Below, one piece after another: positions 21,901 to 29,300 of a stretch of 64,000 nt of DNA (the stretch's first letter is position 1; each line of letters opens with the position of its first letter). Position numbers and translations under genes: made by a program. Origin of the DNA: Apostichopus japonicus. Taxonomy: Eukaryota; Echinodermata; Holothuroidea; Aspidochirotida; Stichopodidae. The notes under the pieces are model-generated. The model searched no databases. It had not been told where the DNA came from and saw only the letters and a list, made by a program, of their open reading frames with translations. The DNA lies in the NCBI RefSeq assembly GCF_037975245.1, contig NC_092580.1, positions 3,820,501-3,884,500 on the forward strand. The letters run 5' to 3'.

Positions 21901-24886
21901 CTGCCCCCTCAGGCCAAGCCCTTGGCAGATATAGGTGTCCAGAGTTACCGTGGAAACCAAAGTAACATCCCTCAGATCAACCTCCCAAAGAGACTGCCGT
22001 CCCTCAAGGTTACTGAGAAACACCTGACAGCTTGCAGCGAGAAAGATATATGCCTGCAGTGGTACCAGCCGTCAATGGATGACATCGGTCAGGGCACCGA
22101 GGCCAAGATCCTTCTGTTGTACACGATAGGCAAACCAACCACTAAGACGACTACGAAGTCTGGAGGGAAGAGTTCTTACATCATCAATAAGTTGGTACTT
22201 CCCTTGTCAGAGCTGGTTGACCTACATGACAAGTTAGCCGTCCTTCGACAGAGAGCAGACATGTCCCTTAGCGATACGTCCAGGTCAGCTTCTACCCCAG
22301 CGAGCACCCCTTCTGGAGGGGGGCCACCAAGTGTGGGGTCACCCGGTGGTTCCACAAGAACGGGTAGTCGAAAGTCAAGAAGGACAGCAAGGATAGCACA
22401 GCTTTCAGCCAAGGTCAAGAAAGATGAAGACTTGGAGGTAAGATATAAAATTTACATTCTTTCTTAGTTTGTGCTCAAGGATCCATATCTATTAATAAAA
22501 TATGGGGAAAATTCTTTATTTTTCCCCCGTTCTCCTAATTAGAGGTTTTTCTAATCTTCAAAATAGACGAAGTGTAAAACATTCTTTATGAAACATTTGT
22601 TGGAGGAATAGATTAGCACACTGTTCAGCAAATTCAACTCCACTGAATTTATGGCTGACAATGAAAGAAATTTCTTTGCTTTTTCAATATTTCATTAAGT
22701 GCCAAGAAAGTCTTCTGGTTTTTGTTGTATGTTAACTAACATTAAATATGTGTGTTCAGAACACAAATCTATGTTTTTCTGGAAATTGAAAGATATGAAA
22801 ATTACCCTCCAGCACATTTTTGGTAACCTTGGATTATATGTTACTTCGTTACGCACAACATTGTTCAATGAGGAAATATGTGCTCAAAATGTGATAAAAC
22901 CCCTGGGGAAGTAAGAGCTGGTTGAATTGATACAACCATTCAGGACCAGCAATAATCTGGTATTTGTTCCAAATGCATGACATTGCCATGGAAACCGCTG
23001 TAGTCCCTCCCATCGCTAAGTTTTTAATGGGTGACCTGGATAAAAAAAATCCTGACTGGAAACCTTGTATGTGGGTATGTTTCATTGACAACATCTGCAC
23101 AATATAGATGCATTGTAAAGCTATAGTAAAATTCTGTACAGAATACCAAATTCACTGATGATTTCTGAAAATGAGATATTCGCTTTCTGGAAACCACTGT
23201 GACCCATCCAGACTTGTTAAACAAACCCACAAACAACTTCATCTACCTCTTGCCTATTTGTGACACACCTCATACTACTAAACACATCCCATACTGTCAA
23301 GCATATAATTTTCAGAAGCATTAGCATCTCTGAAGAAGACAGATCAATTTTTGGACCAAGGAACTGTCACCTCTTCTCAACGAATGATATTTCTTGGAGT
23401 CTGTTGTAATTTGCCATCAAAGTGGCCAAAGACACACCCCTTATCGAAACATTGTATTAAATACAGGCTCATAACTAAAGTTCTAATAGATAACCACAGG
23501 TGACTGGAATCTATCCTGGTCTCATTCAACTGGCAAAGATAATGCTGAAGATTTTGTACCATATTCAAGGCAGTAAATGCCTAACATCAATGAGCCCCCA
23601 AAATCAAATGACAAAGTTTAATTTTGGTAGCATTTCAGAGCCAAAACAAGCCAAAAAAAACTGCAGGATGGTCATTCTGTTGTACACACAATTGCAAGCC
23701 TTGTTGATACTACTGAATTTTTGTCATAGCAACAAAACTGCTCGTAAGAATGAGAATGACTCAGAATAGATTGGCAATCAAACAAAGTAGATAACAGTGA
23801 ACCAGTTTCCAACCCCTTCAATTTCCCGAATCTTTCAAGAACCTATGTGAAAATTTTGGTGATTCTTGCAATTGACCAATCAGACAAGTCAAGGAGAGCC
23901 CAAAGAAAGAAGTTCTTGGAACTTCAATGCCATTTGACTTAAGCATCAAAAGTGAATTGCCTCCTAAGATGGTTTAAAGCGACTCCTTTGAAGCAATGGA
24001 ATATACCAATCTGATTTATTCAACCTGCTAATACAGCAGGCAATTTCAGACAATGGAAATTCAAGAAGTCTAATTGACTGCATTGCCATGCCAACCCCTG
24101 TTATTTCAAAAATGTGTGAAACTCTGTGTTGAAAATTTGCTTGTAAAATTACAGCTAGGCAGTTTTGCCAAGCATATTTAAACCAACATAAACTATCAAC
24201 TTTTGTAAGACACACAGTATGATAGCTATCTAAAGCCACTCCTCTCAACATTGCAGGCATTACTGAGGCAATGTATTCTCATTGTCGGGGAGACCTTGAA
24301 GAAGACGACCCCAGCGGAAGAAAAACCTCCCTCTGCTAAAGTAAGTCAATCTTTTTGTGTTGTTTTGTGTAGTTTTGTGTGTAACAATCTCACCATACAT
24401 GTCAAGTAGTACTTAAAATAAGATTGCACTTTGAATATTAAACTAACTTACCATTAAGAAATATTGTCAATAACCAAAATTAGTTAGCGAGCAAGACATT
24501 GTGAATTACTCACAATCCTGCCTCTCAACCCCCCTCCCCCACCACCCCACTCTCCTCCCCAATAGTTCTTTTGGTGAATGAAACAAAGCCACACCTTTGC
24601 AGAAATATATATGCAAGTGGATAAAATCTCAATCTATGGGAAATAGTTGCTGAGAATTCTGAAGTTTTAAAGTGAAAAACATAAGAAAAAAGACAGTTTT
24701 ACAAGTTTTTTTTTCTCTTTTCTTTCCTTTTGTTTTTCTTTTCTCTTATTATCCTAGTTGCCATTTGAAGTGGGATTGTCAAACATACAGCAGTTTGAAC
24801 AACTATTTGATCTAAGCTACGGTGATTGGCTTAAAGGCACAAAGCTATTTGATTGGCTCTGTCCCATGCTTGAAGAATATGTCTAA
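825..24886 (+). CDS. CFAP54: CFAP54-like ciliary central-apparatus protein, C-terminal 1,038 residues (16 exons; gene continues upstream of the window)
   Basis: CFAP54 is a very large scaffold of the C1d projection of the central apparatus in motile cilia, working with CFAP46, CFAP74 and CFAP221. Sixteen exons (825-979, 1560-1690, 2513-2613, 3694-3757, 4550-4730, 5493-5689, 7265-7431, 9695-9859, 12598-12782, 13435-13674, 14357-14465, 17355-17610, 17996-18222, 21712-22437, 24257-24340, 24758-24886) are all GT-AG bounded. Their phases join into one uninterrupted frame of 1,038 codons ending in TAA at 24884-24886. The product is helix-rich and soluble with no membrane segment. It has Ser/Pro- and Lys/Glu-rich linkers and a compact C-terminus ending LFDWLCPMLEEYV. 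The family assignment rests on recalled resemblance in exons 9, 12, 14 and 16 (for example CLQWYQP and LVLPLSELVDLHDKL), not on a search. Another large C1d protein such as CFAP46 is the main alternative. The N-terminal two thirds would lie before position 1. Confidence 0.72.
1560..1690 (+). CDS. CFAP54: CFAP54-like exon 2 (Pro/Ser/Thr-rich linker)
   Basis: The acceptor is GAATTTAG and the donor GTGAGT. It encodes a low-complexity linker (PQAPQRKPPSPTS, then KKDKQTAPRVTL). Two further AGs lie at 1568-1569 and 1577-1578. The AG at 1569 would shift the frame only if the previous exon ended differently, so 1560 is preferred because it keeps the phase. Confidence 0.6.
2513..2613 (+). CDS. CFAP54: CFAP54-like exon 3
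   Basis: The acceptor is CCCACAAAG and the donor GTCAGG. It encodes an acidic then basic segment, SDDEASQESVALTED followed by KKFTGGKKPLTLERIK, and ends in phase 0. Confidence 0.65.
2887..3630. repeat. Tandem duplication of about 380 bp inside an intron
   Basis: Two adjacent copies (about 2,887-3,266 and 3,267-3,630) share long identical stretches. Both begin AAATCCTATCTGAATTT and contain the TAATTGGCTGTTGTGCCCTG block and the later ATTACCTGCAATGC block. The copies differ by small indels. It lies in intron 3 and is non-coding. Confidence 0.85.
3694..3757 (+). CDS. CFAP54: CFAP54-like exon 4 (64 nt)
   Basis: This short exon follows a T-rich acceptor (CTATTTTAAG) and has a good donor, GTAAGT. 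It encodes one amphipathic helix, VLLKSAEDMLKLMVEVLQG. Phase 0 in, one base over at the end. Confidence 0.65.
4550..4730 (+). CDS. CFAP54: CFAP54-like exon 5
   Basis: The acceptor is TTTTCTAG and the donor GTACTT, which is weak. It encodes helical sequence including ELELITLAKLEMSAIFQQR and AAEIVVSAMKSLQESDLFK, giving 181 nt of uninterrupted coding. A 38-bp minisatellite follows 120 bp downstream in the intron. Confidence 0.75.
4850..5118. repeat. 38-bp minisatellite in intron 5
   Basis: About seven imperfect units of GGGGCTTGCCAGTTTATTTG plus AATTTGATGACCCACT. Units at the right end are truncated. The minus strand is open across the array and would encode repeats around INWQAPVGHQ. That follows from the unit composition and is not evidence of a gene. 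Confidence 0.85.
5493..5689 (+). CDS. CFAP54: CFAP54-like exon 6
   Basis: The acceptor is CCTCTCCAG and the donor GTAAGA. It encodes a polar, Ser/Gln-rich stretch followed by the helical RLWLSCRLTLVKSLMGQ. It begins by completing an Arg codon and ends with one base of a Gly codon finished in exon 7. Confidence 0.75.
7013..7150. repeat. Tandem duplication of about 70 bp in intron 6
   Basis: Two copies of a block starting GTGACAAGCAA and containing TATCTCA, GGTTAT and TTCACACACA sit head to tail. They precede exon 7 by about 115 bp. Confidence 0.75.
7265..7431 (+). CDS. CFAP54: CFAP54-like exon 7
   Basis: The acceptor is ACCGACAG and the donor GTTCGT, which is weak. It encodes a helical-repeat-like segment with MCMEALTEAEACGDAEM and ELFMQGALLDLQDGRDVKD. 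It ends in phase 0, followed 130 bp later by the Penelope-like element. Confidence 0.75.
7573..7609 (-). ncRNA. Hammerhead-ribozyme-like motif at the 3' end of the Penelope-like element
   Basis: Read on the minus strand: CCT (7609-7607), the core CTGAAGA (7606-7600), an imperfect stem II of ATCC/GGAT around TGCTA, then GAAA (7583-7580), CGTC (7579-7576) and AGG (7575-7573). CCT and AGG can pair as stem I, and CUGANGA, GAAA and GUC are the conserved hammerhead core. Between GAAA and UC only CG remains, so stem III (AC/GU) has no loop and could form only between two RNA copies, since ACGU is self-complementary. Minimal hammerheads are known from Penelope-like elements. Cleavage would fall after C at 7576. 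Confidence 0.6.
7867..8178 (-). pseudogene. Penelope-like ORF fragment, RT junction and endonuclease end
   Basis: The frame begins MDHVIKNLVPQINSQ, the region after RT motif 2. It then passes abruptly to ESLGSHPDLERFSRERLW and RLCIIQPCGLNIQEEHN, from the C-terminal endonuclease. The missing stretch between them would contain the catalytic aspartates of the RT. After the endonuclease motif the frame runs into low-complexity purine-rich DNA. Confidence 0.65.
8629..9096 (-). pseudogene. Penelope-like ORF fragment, N-terminal part
   Basis: This is the longest intact reading frame of the element, running from the 5' truncation (a stop codon lies just upstream at about 9,108) to a stop at 8629. 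It is Lys/Arg-rich with a coiled-coil-like start, a short Cys pair (TTCNCFRRLQ) and the conserved stretch before the RT. There is no ATG at the left edge, so no authentic start is preserved. Confidence 0.7.
9695..9859 (+). CDS. CFAP54: CFAP54-like exon 8, whose end seeds a tandem array
   Basis: The acceptor is CATATTTCAG and the donor GTCTGC. It encodes EVLKLLEMQQTLSPPGG, then LLHALAKIQYTDLDIITGQ, and ends in LLLEQ at phase 0. The last 38 exon bases plus the donor and about 17 intron bases are the first unit of a minisatellite of roughly 21 units that continues to 10,965. The true exon end is therefore set by phase and by coding quality, not by a unique donor. Confidence 0.75.
9822..10965. 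repeat. 56-bp minisatellite containing an exon end and splice donor
   Basis: About 21 units, the first being the 3' end of exon 8 itself (9822-9859) plus its donor. A typical unit reads AAGCATACCATGATACTCAG, AATGTACTCCTAGAACAGGT, CTGCATATACAATATT. Exon-derived sequence makes up about 39 bp and intron about 17 bp. The first three downstream copies have lost the donor GT (AACAGCGCTGC twice, AACAGCTCTGC), while many later copies keep AACAGGTCTGC and one has CAGGTATGC. A three-unit block is itself duplicated with a 165-bp shift (about 10,391-10,729). Two units contain GTTTTTTCAG, an acceptor-like tract. Confidence 0.92.
12144..12279. repeat. Two adjacent stem-loops in intron 8 (possible MITE remnant)
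   Basis: CTCATTCTAC (12144-12153) is a perfect inverted copy of GTAGAATGAG (12172-12181). Next to it, GGAGACAGGTTAGC (12197-12210) pairs with GCTTACCTGTCTCC (12266-12279) with one mismatch, and inside that GTAAATAT (12221-12228) pairs with ATATTTAC (12249-12256). A related 20-mer, 18 of 20 identical to GGAGACAGGTTAGCGAGGAG, occurs at 53972-53991. The family is not identified. Confidence 0.6.
12598..12782 (+). CDS. CFAP54: CFAP54-like exon 9
   Basis: The acceptor is GGTCATTATCAG and the donor GTGAGT. It encodes MMHLGEKIDQHKTN, NIYLPHLPYLVKNKMRIGHT and LARQAAVKSN. This looks like one of the better conserved family segments. The intron before it ends in a C-rich tract (12,468-12,536). Confidence 0.8.
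13333..13465. repeat. 63-bp tandem duplication of the exon 10 acceptor and exon start
   Basis: The block CATGTATCTT, ATTCCTCATAG, AATGGAGGGTCCTGT, AAAGGTACTTGG occurs twice. The acceptor AGs end at 13371 and 13434, exactly 63 bp apart, so both are in the same reading phase. Confidence 0.9.
13435..13674 (+). CDS. CFAP54: CFAP54-like exon 10, with a duplicated in-frame acceptor
   Basis: The acceptor is TATTCCTCATAG ending at 13434 and the donor GTGAGT at 13675. It encodes VMEGPVKGTWLTSASVL, then ELAQITASKENTLIAEILL and a long helix to ETSLKADQDLG. A second copy of the acceptor and exon start sits 63 bp upstream (AG at 13370-13371). It would add 21 residues in frame, including a repeat of MEGPVKGTW. 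I chose the downstream acceptor as the simpler form. Confidence 0.75.
13911..13957 (-). repeat. Decayed hammerhead-like / Penelope-like end, copy 2
   Basis: The minus strand carries CTGAAGA, AGATCC, ATTA, GGAGT, GGAA, TGTC in the same order as the copy at 7573-7609. The GAAA and CGTC boxes are each altered by one base. Only the end sequence is present and no ORF remains. Confidence 0.6.
14357..14465 (+). CDS. CFAP54: CFAP54-like exon 11
   Basis: The acceptor is CTTCCATTGCAG and the donor GTGAGG. It encodes LIRQAYTEITLTYLTSSS, then a charged Glu/Lys linker ending KQEKKQ at phase 0. Decayed hammerhead-like fragments lie on both sides, in opposite orientations. Confidence 0.75.
14466..17354 (+). 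other. Intron 11 of the CFAP54-like gene
   Basis: Apart from hammerhead-like copy 3, I see only a short tandem duplication around 15,111-15,245 (TTCATGAATGTTTATTC blocks). The small minus-strand frames near 15,822-17,036 have no recognisable protein character. Confidence 0.5.
14682..14722 (+). repeat. Decayed hammerhead-like / Penelope-like end, copy 3
   Basis: The plus strand reads CGGAAGA (one change from CTGAAGA), CGATCTTGCTAGGATC with a stem-forming GATC pair, then AAAACATC and AGGCCCC. It matches the order in the copy at 7573-7609 but faces the opposite way. Confidence 0.6.
17355..17610 (+). CDS. CFAP54: CFAP54-like exon 12
   Basis: The acceptor is TTCCCCAACAG and the donor GTATGT. It encodes a basic linker (GSPKKASKGKTLSG), then REQYAAWVALRAATCVAGAQ, RNASLLIGDPQLTS and LNKLPEFVQQDLLG. 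The AWVALRAA and LIGDPQL segments are part of what I remember as conserved in CFAP54. Confidence 0.8.
17996..18222 (+). CDS. CFAP54: CFAP54-like exon 13
   Basis: The acceptor is TTTTCTTTTGACAG and the donor GTATGT. It begins with a Pro-rich linker (PKAPPTPHPSP), then an acidic stretch, then the hydrophobic helical PLSLTWIHLVGYTSVLQRI, and ends in GDQQ at phase 0. The following intron carries the hAT-like element 60 bp downstream. Confidence 0.8.
18275..18282. repeat. 8-bp target-site duplication, left copy
   Basis: GTAGGTTG directly before the left inverted repeat. It is identical to the right copy. Confidence 0.85.
18283..19703. mobile_element. Non-autonomous hAT-like DNA transposon (1,421 bp)
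   Basis: The left end TAGGCCTGAGTCGGGTA (18283-18299) and the inverted right end TAGGCCTCAGTCGGGTA (19703-19687 on the minus strand) match at 16 of 17 positions. Both ends are flanked by the same 8 bp, GTAGGTTG, at 18275-18282 and 19704-19711. An 8-bp target duplication is the hallmark of the hAT superfamily. The sub-terminal regions are rich in GGTACC-type motifs on both sides. There is no transposase ORF, only small frames up to 87 codons. It sits in intron 13 of the CFAP54-like gene. The 8-bp duplication is still exact, suggesting a fairly young insertion. Confidence 0.85.
19704..19711. repeat. 8-bp target-site duplication, right copy
   Basis: GTAGGTTG directly after the right inverted repeat. 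It is identical to the left copy. Confidence 0.85.
19712..21711 (+). other. Intron 13, part after the hAT-like element
   Basis: No exon or repeat array is visible. GCAGAGGGCGCTG at 20768-20780 resembles the core of a CTCF site, but one short match in 2 kb is weak. Confidence 0.45.
21712..22437 (+). CDS. CFAP54: CFAP54-like exon 14 (726 nt, largest exon)
   Basis: The acceptor is TATTATTCACAG and the donor GTAAGA. It encodes 242 residues in phase 0. An acidic Asn/Ser-rich start leads to LQSINQYLITHLPYYQSCLP and a Pro-rich turn, then KDICLQWYQPSMDD, a beta-like ILLLYTIGK and the helical LVLPLSELVDLHDKLAVL. A Ser/Thr/Pro/Gly-rich linker of about 40 residues and a basic RKSRRTARIAQ end the exon. 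The linker is probably disordered. Confidence 0.85.
22438..24256 (+). other. Intron 14 of the CFAP54-like gene
   Basis: AT-rich with several short frames on both strands, none with protein-like composition. I see no inverted repeats or tandem arrays. Confidence 0.45.
24257..24340 (+). CDS. CFAP54: CFAP54-like exon 15
   Basis: The acceptor is CTCAACATTGCAG and the donor GTAAGT. It encodes ALLRQCILIVGETLKKTTP and a Glu/Lys/Pro linker, 28 codons in phase 0. Confidence 0.75.
24758..24886 (+). CDS. CFAP54: CFAP54-like terminal exon 16 with stop
   Basis: A long T/C-rich tract precedes the acceptor ATCCTAG. It encodes LPFEVGLSNIQQFEQLFDL, then SYGDWLKGTKLFDWL and CPMLEEYV, and ends in TAA at 24884-24886. 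The aromatic LFDWL end resembles how I recall CFAP54 finishing. Confidence 0.8.
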   Translation: MPFEVGLSNIQQFEQLFDLSYGDWLKGTKLFDWLCPMLEEYV

Positions 24887-24959
24887 ACATGCGAACTTGT
24901 TCCTCTGATGACAGGATGTGTTTAAGTTTGCAGATATTGACATTCTGATATGTTTACAA

Positions 24960-24965
24960 ATTAAA
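24960..24965 (+). terminator. Possible polyadenylation signal ATTAAA of the CFAP54-like gene
   Basis: ATTAAA, the common variant hexamer, lies 74 bp after the stop codon. A T/G-rich stretch follows about 25-50 bp further on. I saw no exact AATAAA nearer. A 3' UTR this short is plausible but untested. Confidence 0.3.
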
Positions 24966-25753
24966 GTCATGAGAAATTCTCATTGCATTTCGGTGCTCTA
25001 TCGCTGTAAATCATATCCTGTTTTTAATATCGTTGGCGGAAATGTGTGTTCTTGATTATTGTTACAGTTGACACGCCTATATTTCACATTATTTAATCTG
25101 TGCTAGCTTTCATGTTCAGAGGCGCATGTTTTTTTTTTTTTTTACTATCAGCCATGAACGATTTAAAAGGATTTTGTCTACTGAAAGATTTATGAGTGTA
25201 GTTTAGTATTAGTAGGGTATGTAACAGTCAGAAAAAACAAATCATAATGAACCGCATGTGAAATAAGCTACTAAAAATGATATTAGATGCTGTTGAAAGG
25301 AACCTTTGAAACCAGATACCCTGAAGACCGCTAAACATTTAGAACAGCATTGACAAGATAATCCTGCTTATGGATGTTAGGATTAGCAAAAAGATCATCT
25401 TTCAGATTGTAAAATTGATTAAAAAGAAAGGTTAATTAATTAAAATGGGAGAACCATAGTGGGAGTTAAAGGGACAGTCGACTTCCTACAGAATATCTGA
25501 AATGGCAAGAGCTCTTAAATCTTATGAAAGACCAGATCAACTGTTTTGCCACATTCAGTGCATGCAGTGTAATTGTAGTTTGTGTTCCTATGTAATACAA
25601 GCATACAGTATTATCCCACCAGGTTAACTATCACATGATAAAGACCCTGTTGTAACATAATAAGATATAAGAGCTGTGCATGGGGCTTTCGTTGCCATGG
25701 TGCCATAAAACAAAATTGTCCATACATTTGGAATCCTGCACTCAGTGACTTAA

Positions 25754-26381
25754 AGCAGCATTTTGCGTCCTTTTCTATGGTTTTTCTCAATCTCACTGAT
25801 TCCACGATGCCATAACGACATACATAACTAGCATATATCTATTCAAATCTTACTTCAATTGGTGGCATAAAAGTCGAAAAATTTGCAACTTTCAACTCTG
25901 TTTTTCTCAAAGATATTTTCCGTTGGGATCCAAATAAACCTCGCCCATAATATGAATATTTAAAAGCTACGAACGTCATTGGCCAATACGTAATACAGCA
26001 CCATGCTTGATTGTGTAGATTGTCTATGGCAGTCGTGTACCAGGGAGCTGTTAGAGTCCAGCTCGCTGGTTGTACCAAGTTACCAACTCAACGTTTTGAA
26101 TCTATTTTTAGCAACTGCTCATAACTAAACCTGCATCTCTGATTGGTTGAATACAAACTAGTGGGTTGGGGGAACTGTATGCGATTAATATTAAATGTGT
26201 AATTTGTCGTAGGACACTTTTCTCATTATCTGCAAATGTCCTTAATTACTCGCCAATGAATGCTTTTGGCAGGGAAAAAACTTGGCTCATATCTTAGTTT
26301 GCTGTTTTGTGATTGATATATGTAAATAACTTTATGGACTGTCAAAAAAGTGGAAACGGCAACAAAACGCAAAATGCTGCT
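25754..26381. mobile_element. TTAA-flanked MITE, 628 bp
   Basis: AGCAGCATTTTGCGT at 25754-25768 is exactly mirrored by ACGCAAAATGCTGCT at 26367-26381. TTAA stands directly outside both ends (25750-25753 and 26382-26385). TTAA target duplication is typical of piggyBac-type elements, although the terminal bases here are not the usual CCC of that group. There is no transposase. It lies in the intergenic DNA after the CFAP54-like gene. Confidence 0.8.
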
Positions 26382-26385
26382 TTAA

Positions 26386-29300
26386 AAGTATTGACCCTAA
26401 ATATGCTAGAAAGTCAATATCAATTACTTGTGAACAATGTTTGGCATTTTACAACTAACATCACACCATGTTTCCTCCCTAAGATATCTTCATGTACAAT
26501 TTAACAGTGATGATCAATATCAGAATTTGAGGGGTCAGAACCTCCAGGAAATTACTGTTGGAAATCGTTACCATGCTAAAATTTGAGGCTACACCGAGTT
26601 AAAATTCTCCGCCAGTTGATCAAGATGGCATCTGCTGTTTCGTTTCCTTTTGCTAGGCTAATCTCTCTTAAATCTAATCCATGCAGTACAATATTGTCTT
26701 GATCACATGCACCCAGTCCTCATATCAAGAGAATTAGGATCATTAACATGTAGAAATCGTCAATCTAGTATTTGGTCAGTCAGGCTCTTAACATGTTAGC
26801 TCAGTCCATACACAGCTGCAGGTCATCAATTAGCCTACAGGTAGATCAGCTACTGCAGTAAGGTAAGACTTTGTTGTTATTTGTTGATAACATAGTAAGC
26901 ACTTCATATGAATTAACTGTTAATCATTTATGTGTGTGCAGTAGACAAGACAATCATCTATTAAAAAAGGGTGGGAGGAGGAGGAGAGAAGTCCCCAGGG
27001 GTAAATGAAGGGTTACATCTTTGTCAAGCAACTCTTTGATAATGGATATTTTGCAATGGTGCTGGGGTGTATGACTTCATGTTCTGTGCCTTAGCCACTT
27101 TTGTTGAAAATAGTATGCATGCTCTGGAAAAAAGAAAGAAAGTGTAAACCCAATTTCTGGGTTTAAAAACTTCAATTTGAAGTTTCCTTATATGAACACT
27201 TCATGTTTTCATGACTACTTAAAAAAGCTGTCTTCTTCCACAAAAAAACGTACATTATTATGTCTGGAGCTGTATATTTTGGATGTATACTCTTCTGTGA
27301 TTTTCAATTAATTTGCAATTTTAAGATAGATCTTGTTTATAGTATTTATTATGTCCTCATTGATAGGGGATAGGCTACACACCAAACAGTAAACATATTT
27401 TGGTCTGTGATTTATAGACAAGAGTGGGAACCATGTGTAATGTGCTGTTTATTCTGAATGAAGAGTTGTTTAAATTTCACCTTGAAAAATATTCATCGTC
27501 CATATATTTAAATGTAAATGTTTTGTTCTATCTTAAAACTTTTAAATTTGTGCCTTGTTTGTTTTCTAACCTTGATTAGTTTTGAAAATATGCATTACAT
27601 AGATCTATTTGTTAACAATGTGGATGATACTTCCCCTTCAAAAGTGTCTTACTTGAATATTTTCATTATAATAACACCTTGATTTGATATTTATATTTTG
27701 AACTAGAATCAATTATTTAAATATTTTTCAGTGATTTGTTAAGTTTTGAAATAACATCATTTTCTTTTTGTTTTCCTTTTTTTTTACCATTCCACAAACT
27801 TGATTTGTCTGTATTGCACAAAATACTGTCATATAATGTGATGTATTTCATCAGCCTTGATAATAGAAAGAAGTGAATGTGATATATTTGTAGTCTACTT
27901 TATTGCAACAGGGTCATAAGTCTACCAGTTTTTTTAATATCATAACATATACCTTCAAGACATTCTGCAAGGAACAGCAGCACTGGCTTGCCTGCAGAAC
28001 ATTGCATACAGCCATATTTTGATGTGGGGTATTGGTGATGGGATAGGTGGGGAGAAGAGGAAATTGGAGGGCAGAAGTGGATATCTGAGGGGGAGCACCG
28101 AATATCCAAAGGGGGGAACGGGATATCCGAGCGGGATATATTGAAATCCGAGATGGGGAGGGGGAATGGAAATCCAAGGGGGAGAAAGGTGCAAAACTAG
28201 AGATGAATATTTCATTTTTTATGGAGACTGTCAATCATCACTGACAAGGTGTGACCCACAGAAGACCCCCTTCTGAACACTTAGTCTTTCCCATGTACCG
28301 CCTAACATACTGCATGCTAATCCCATTGTTGTTTTCTACTTGTATTGTTTTGGTTGTGACCATCATCATCCTTATTAATGGTTTTGTCATTCTTGTACGT
28401 CATGGTAGCTATGGTGATTGTCTTTGTTGTTCTAATTATTATTGTTGTTGTTATTGTTTACTGTTCTGTATCATATCTGTTAGCGATTTGAAATTTCAGT
28501 TCGCCATTCGTTGAACAGGAACAACTTTGAAGAAATCCATGGTAAGTACCTTCCAAGATTGTTTTATACCCACTTTCGTATTCTTTATTGTTTTGTAAAA
28601 GACCCCTACAATAAGACTCCCCCAACCCCCTGCTCATCTGTACTGAAGTAAACTGCTATCTATGAGTCGGTCAGTGATTCATCATTTGGCTGCACTATTC
28701 AGGCATTCCTCTCAAAATAAGCACTTATTAAATCTACCCGACAACTTGTAACATCAATTTCCCTGAGAAAAGAGTAAAGCACAAGTTCCAACTGAACAAC
28801 TTTTTTTAGTAGAAACAGACCTTTTTGTTCCCCCATCAAGAACGTTCTGCAACATCAGACCTTCAACTATTTCTAATATAGTTCATTGGAAGTGAGATCG
28901 GAGTTTAATTTAACACTTGAGCATTGACAATGTTTGATTTCTTCCTTTTTCTTACTTAATTTCCCTTCGTTCTTCATTCATACTGCTCAAGAGGAAACAA
29001 AAAAATTTGTTGATATATTGTGCAAAGAGTTAATCAATAACAGGAACATTCAAATCTTTCCTCTGTCATTTAACCGATAAGTCATTAAGGTTCTGACGAT
29101 CATTTGGCGACACAAGTCGAGCATCTCTTTAAGTCGATCAAATATCCCCCTATGTCAACCAATCTAGCCTTTATTACTTTATAGCCTCACAACATTTGTT
29201 CAGCTCATCATCTTACTCTAAAACCTCTCTTGGATTTCTCTCAAAATCATGAGTCATAGGGAATCCCCCTTCTCTGGCCCATTCCCTCCTGGGATAATTT

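Noticed and set aside
27914-28234. Three overlapping minus-strand frames rich in Pro, Tyr and Ser
   Set aside because: Several frames are open together over a degenerate G-rich repeat, which is the signature of low complexity.
28251-28514. Plus-strand frame with a hydrophobic stretch like a membrane segment
   Set aside because: It comes from T-rich DNA (TTGTTG repeats) and has no splice context or recognisable relatives.
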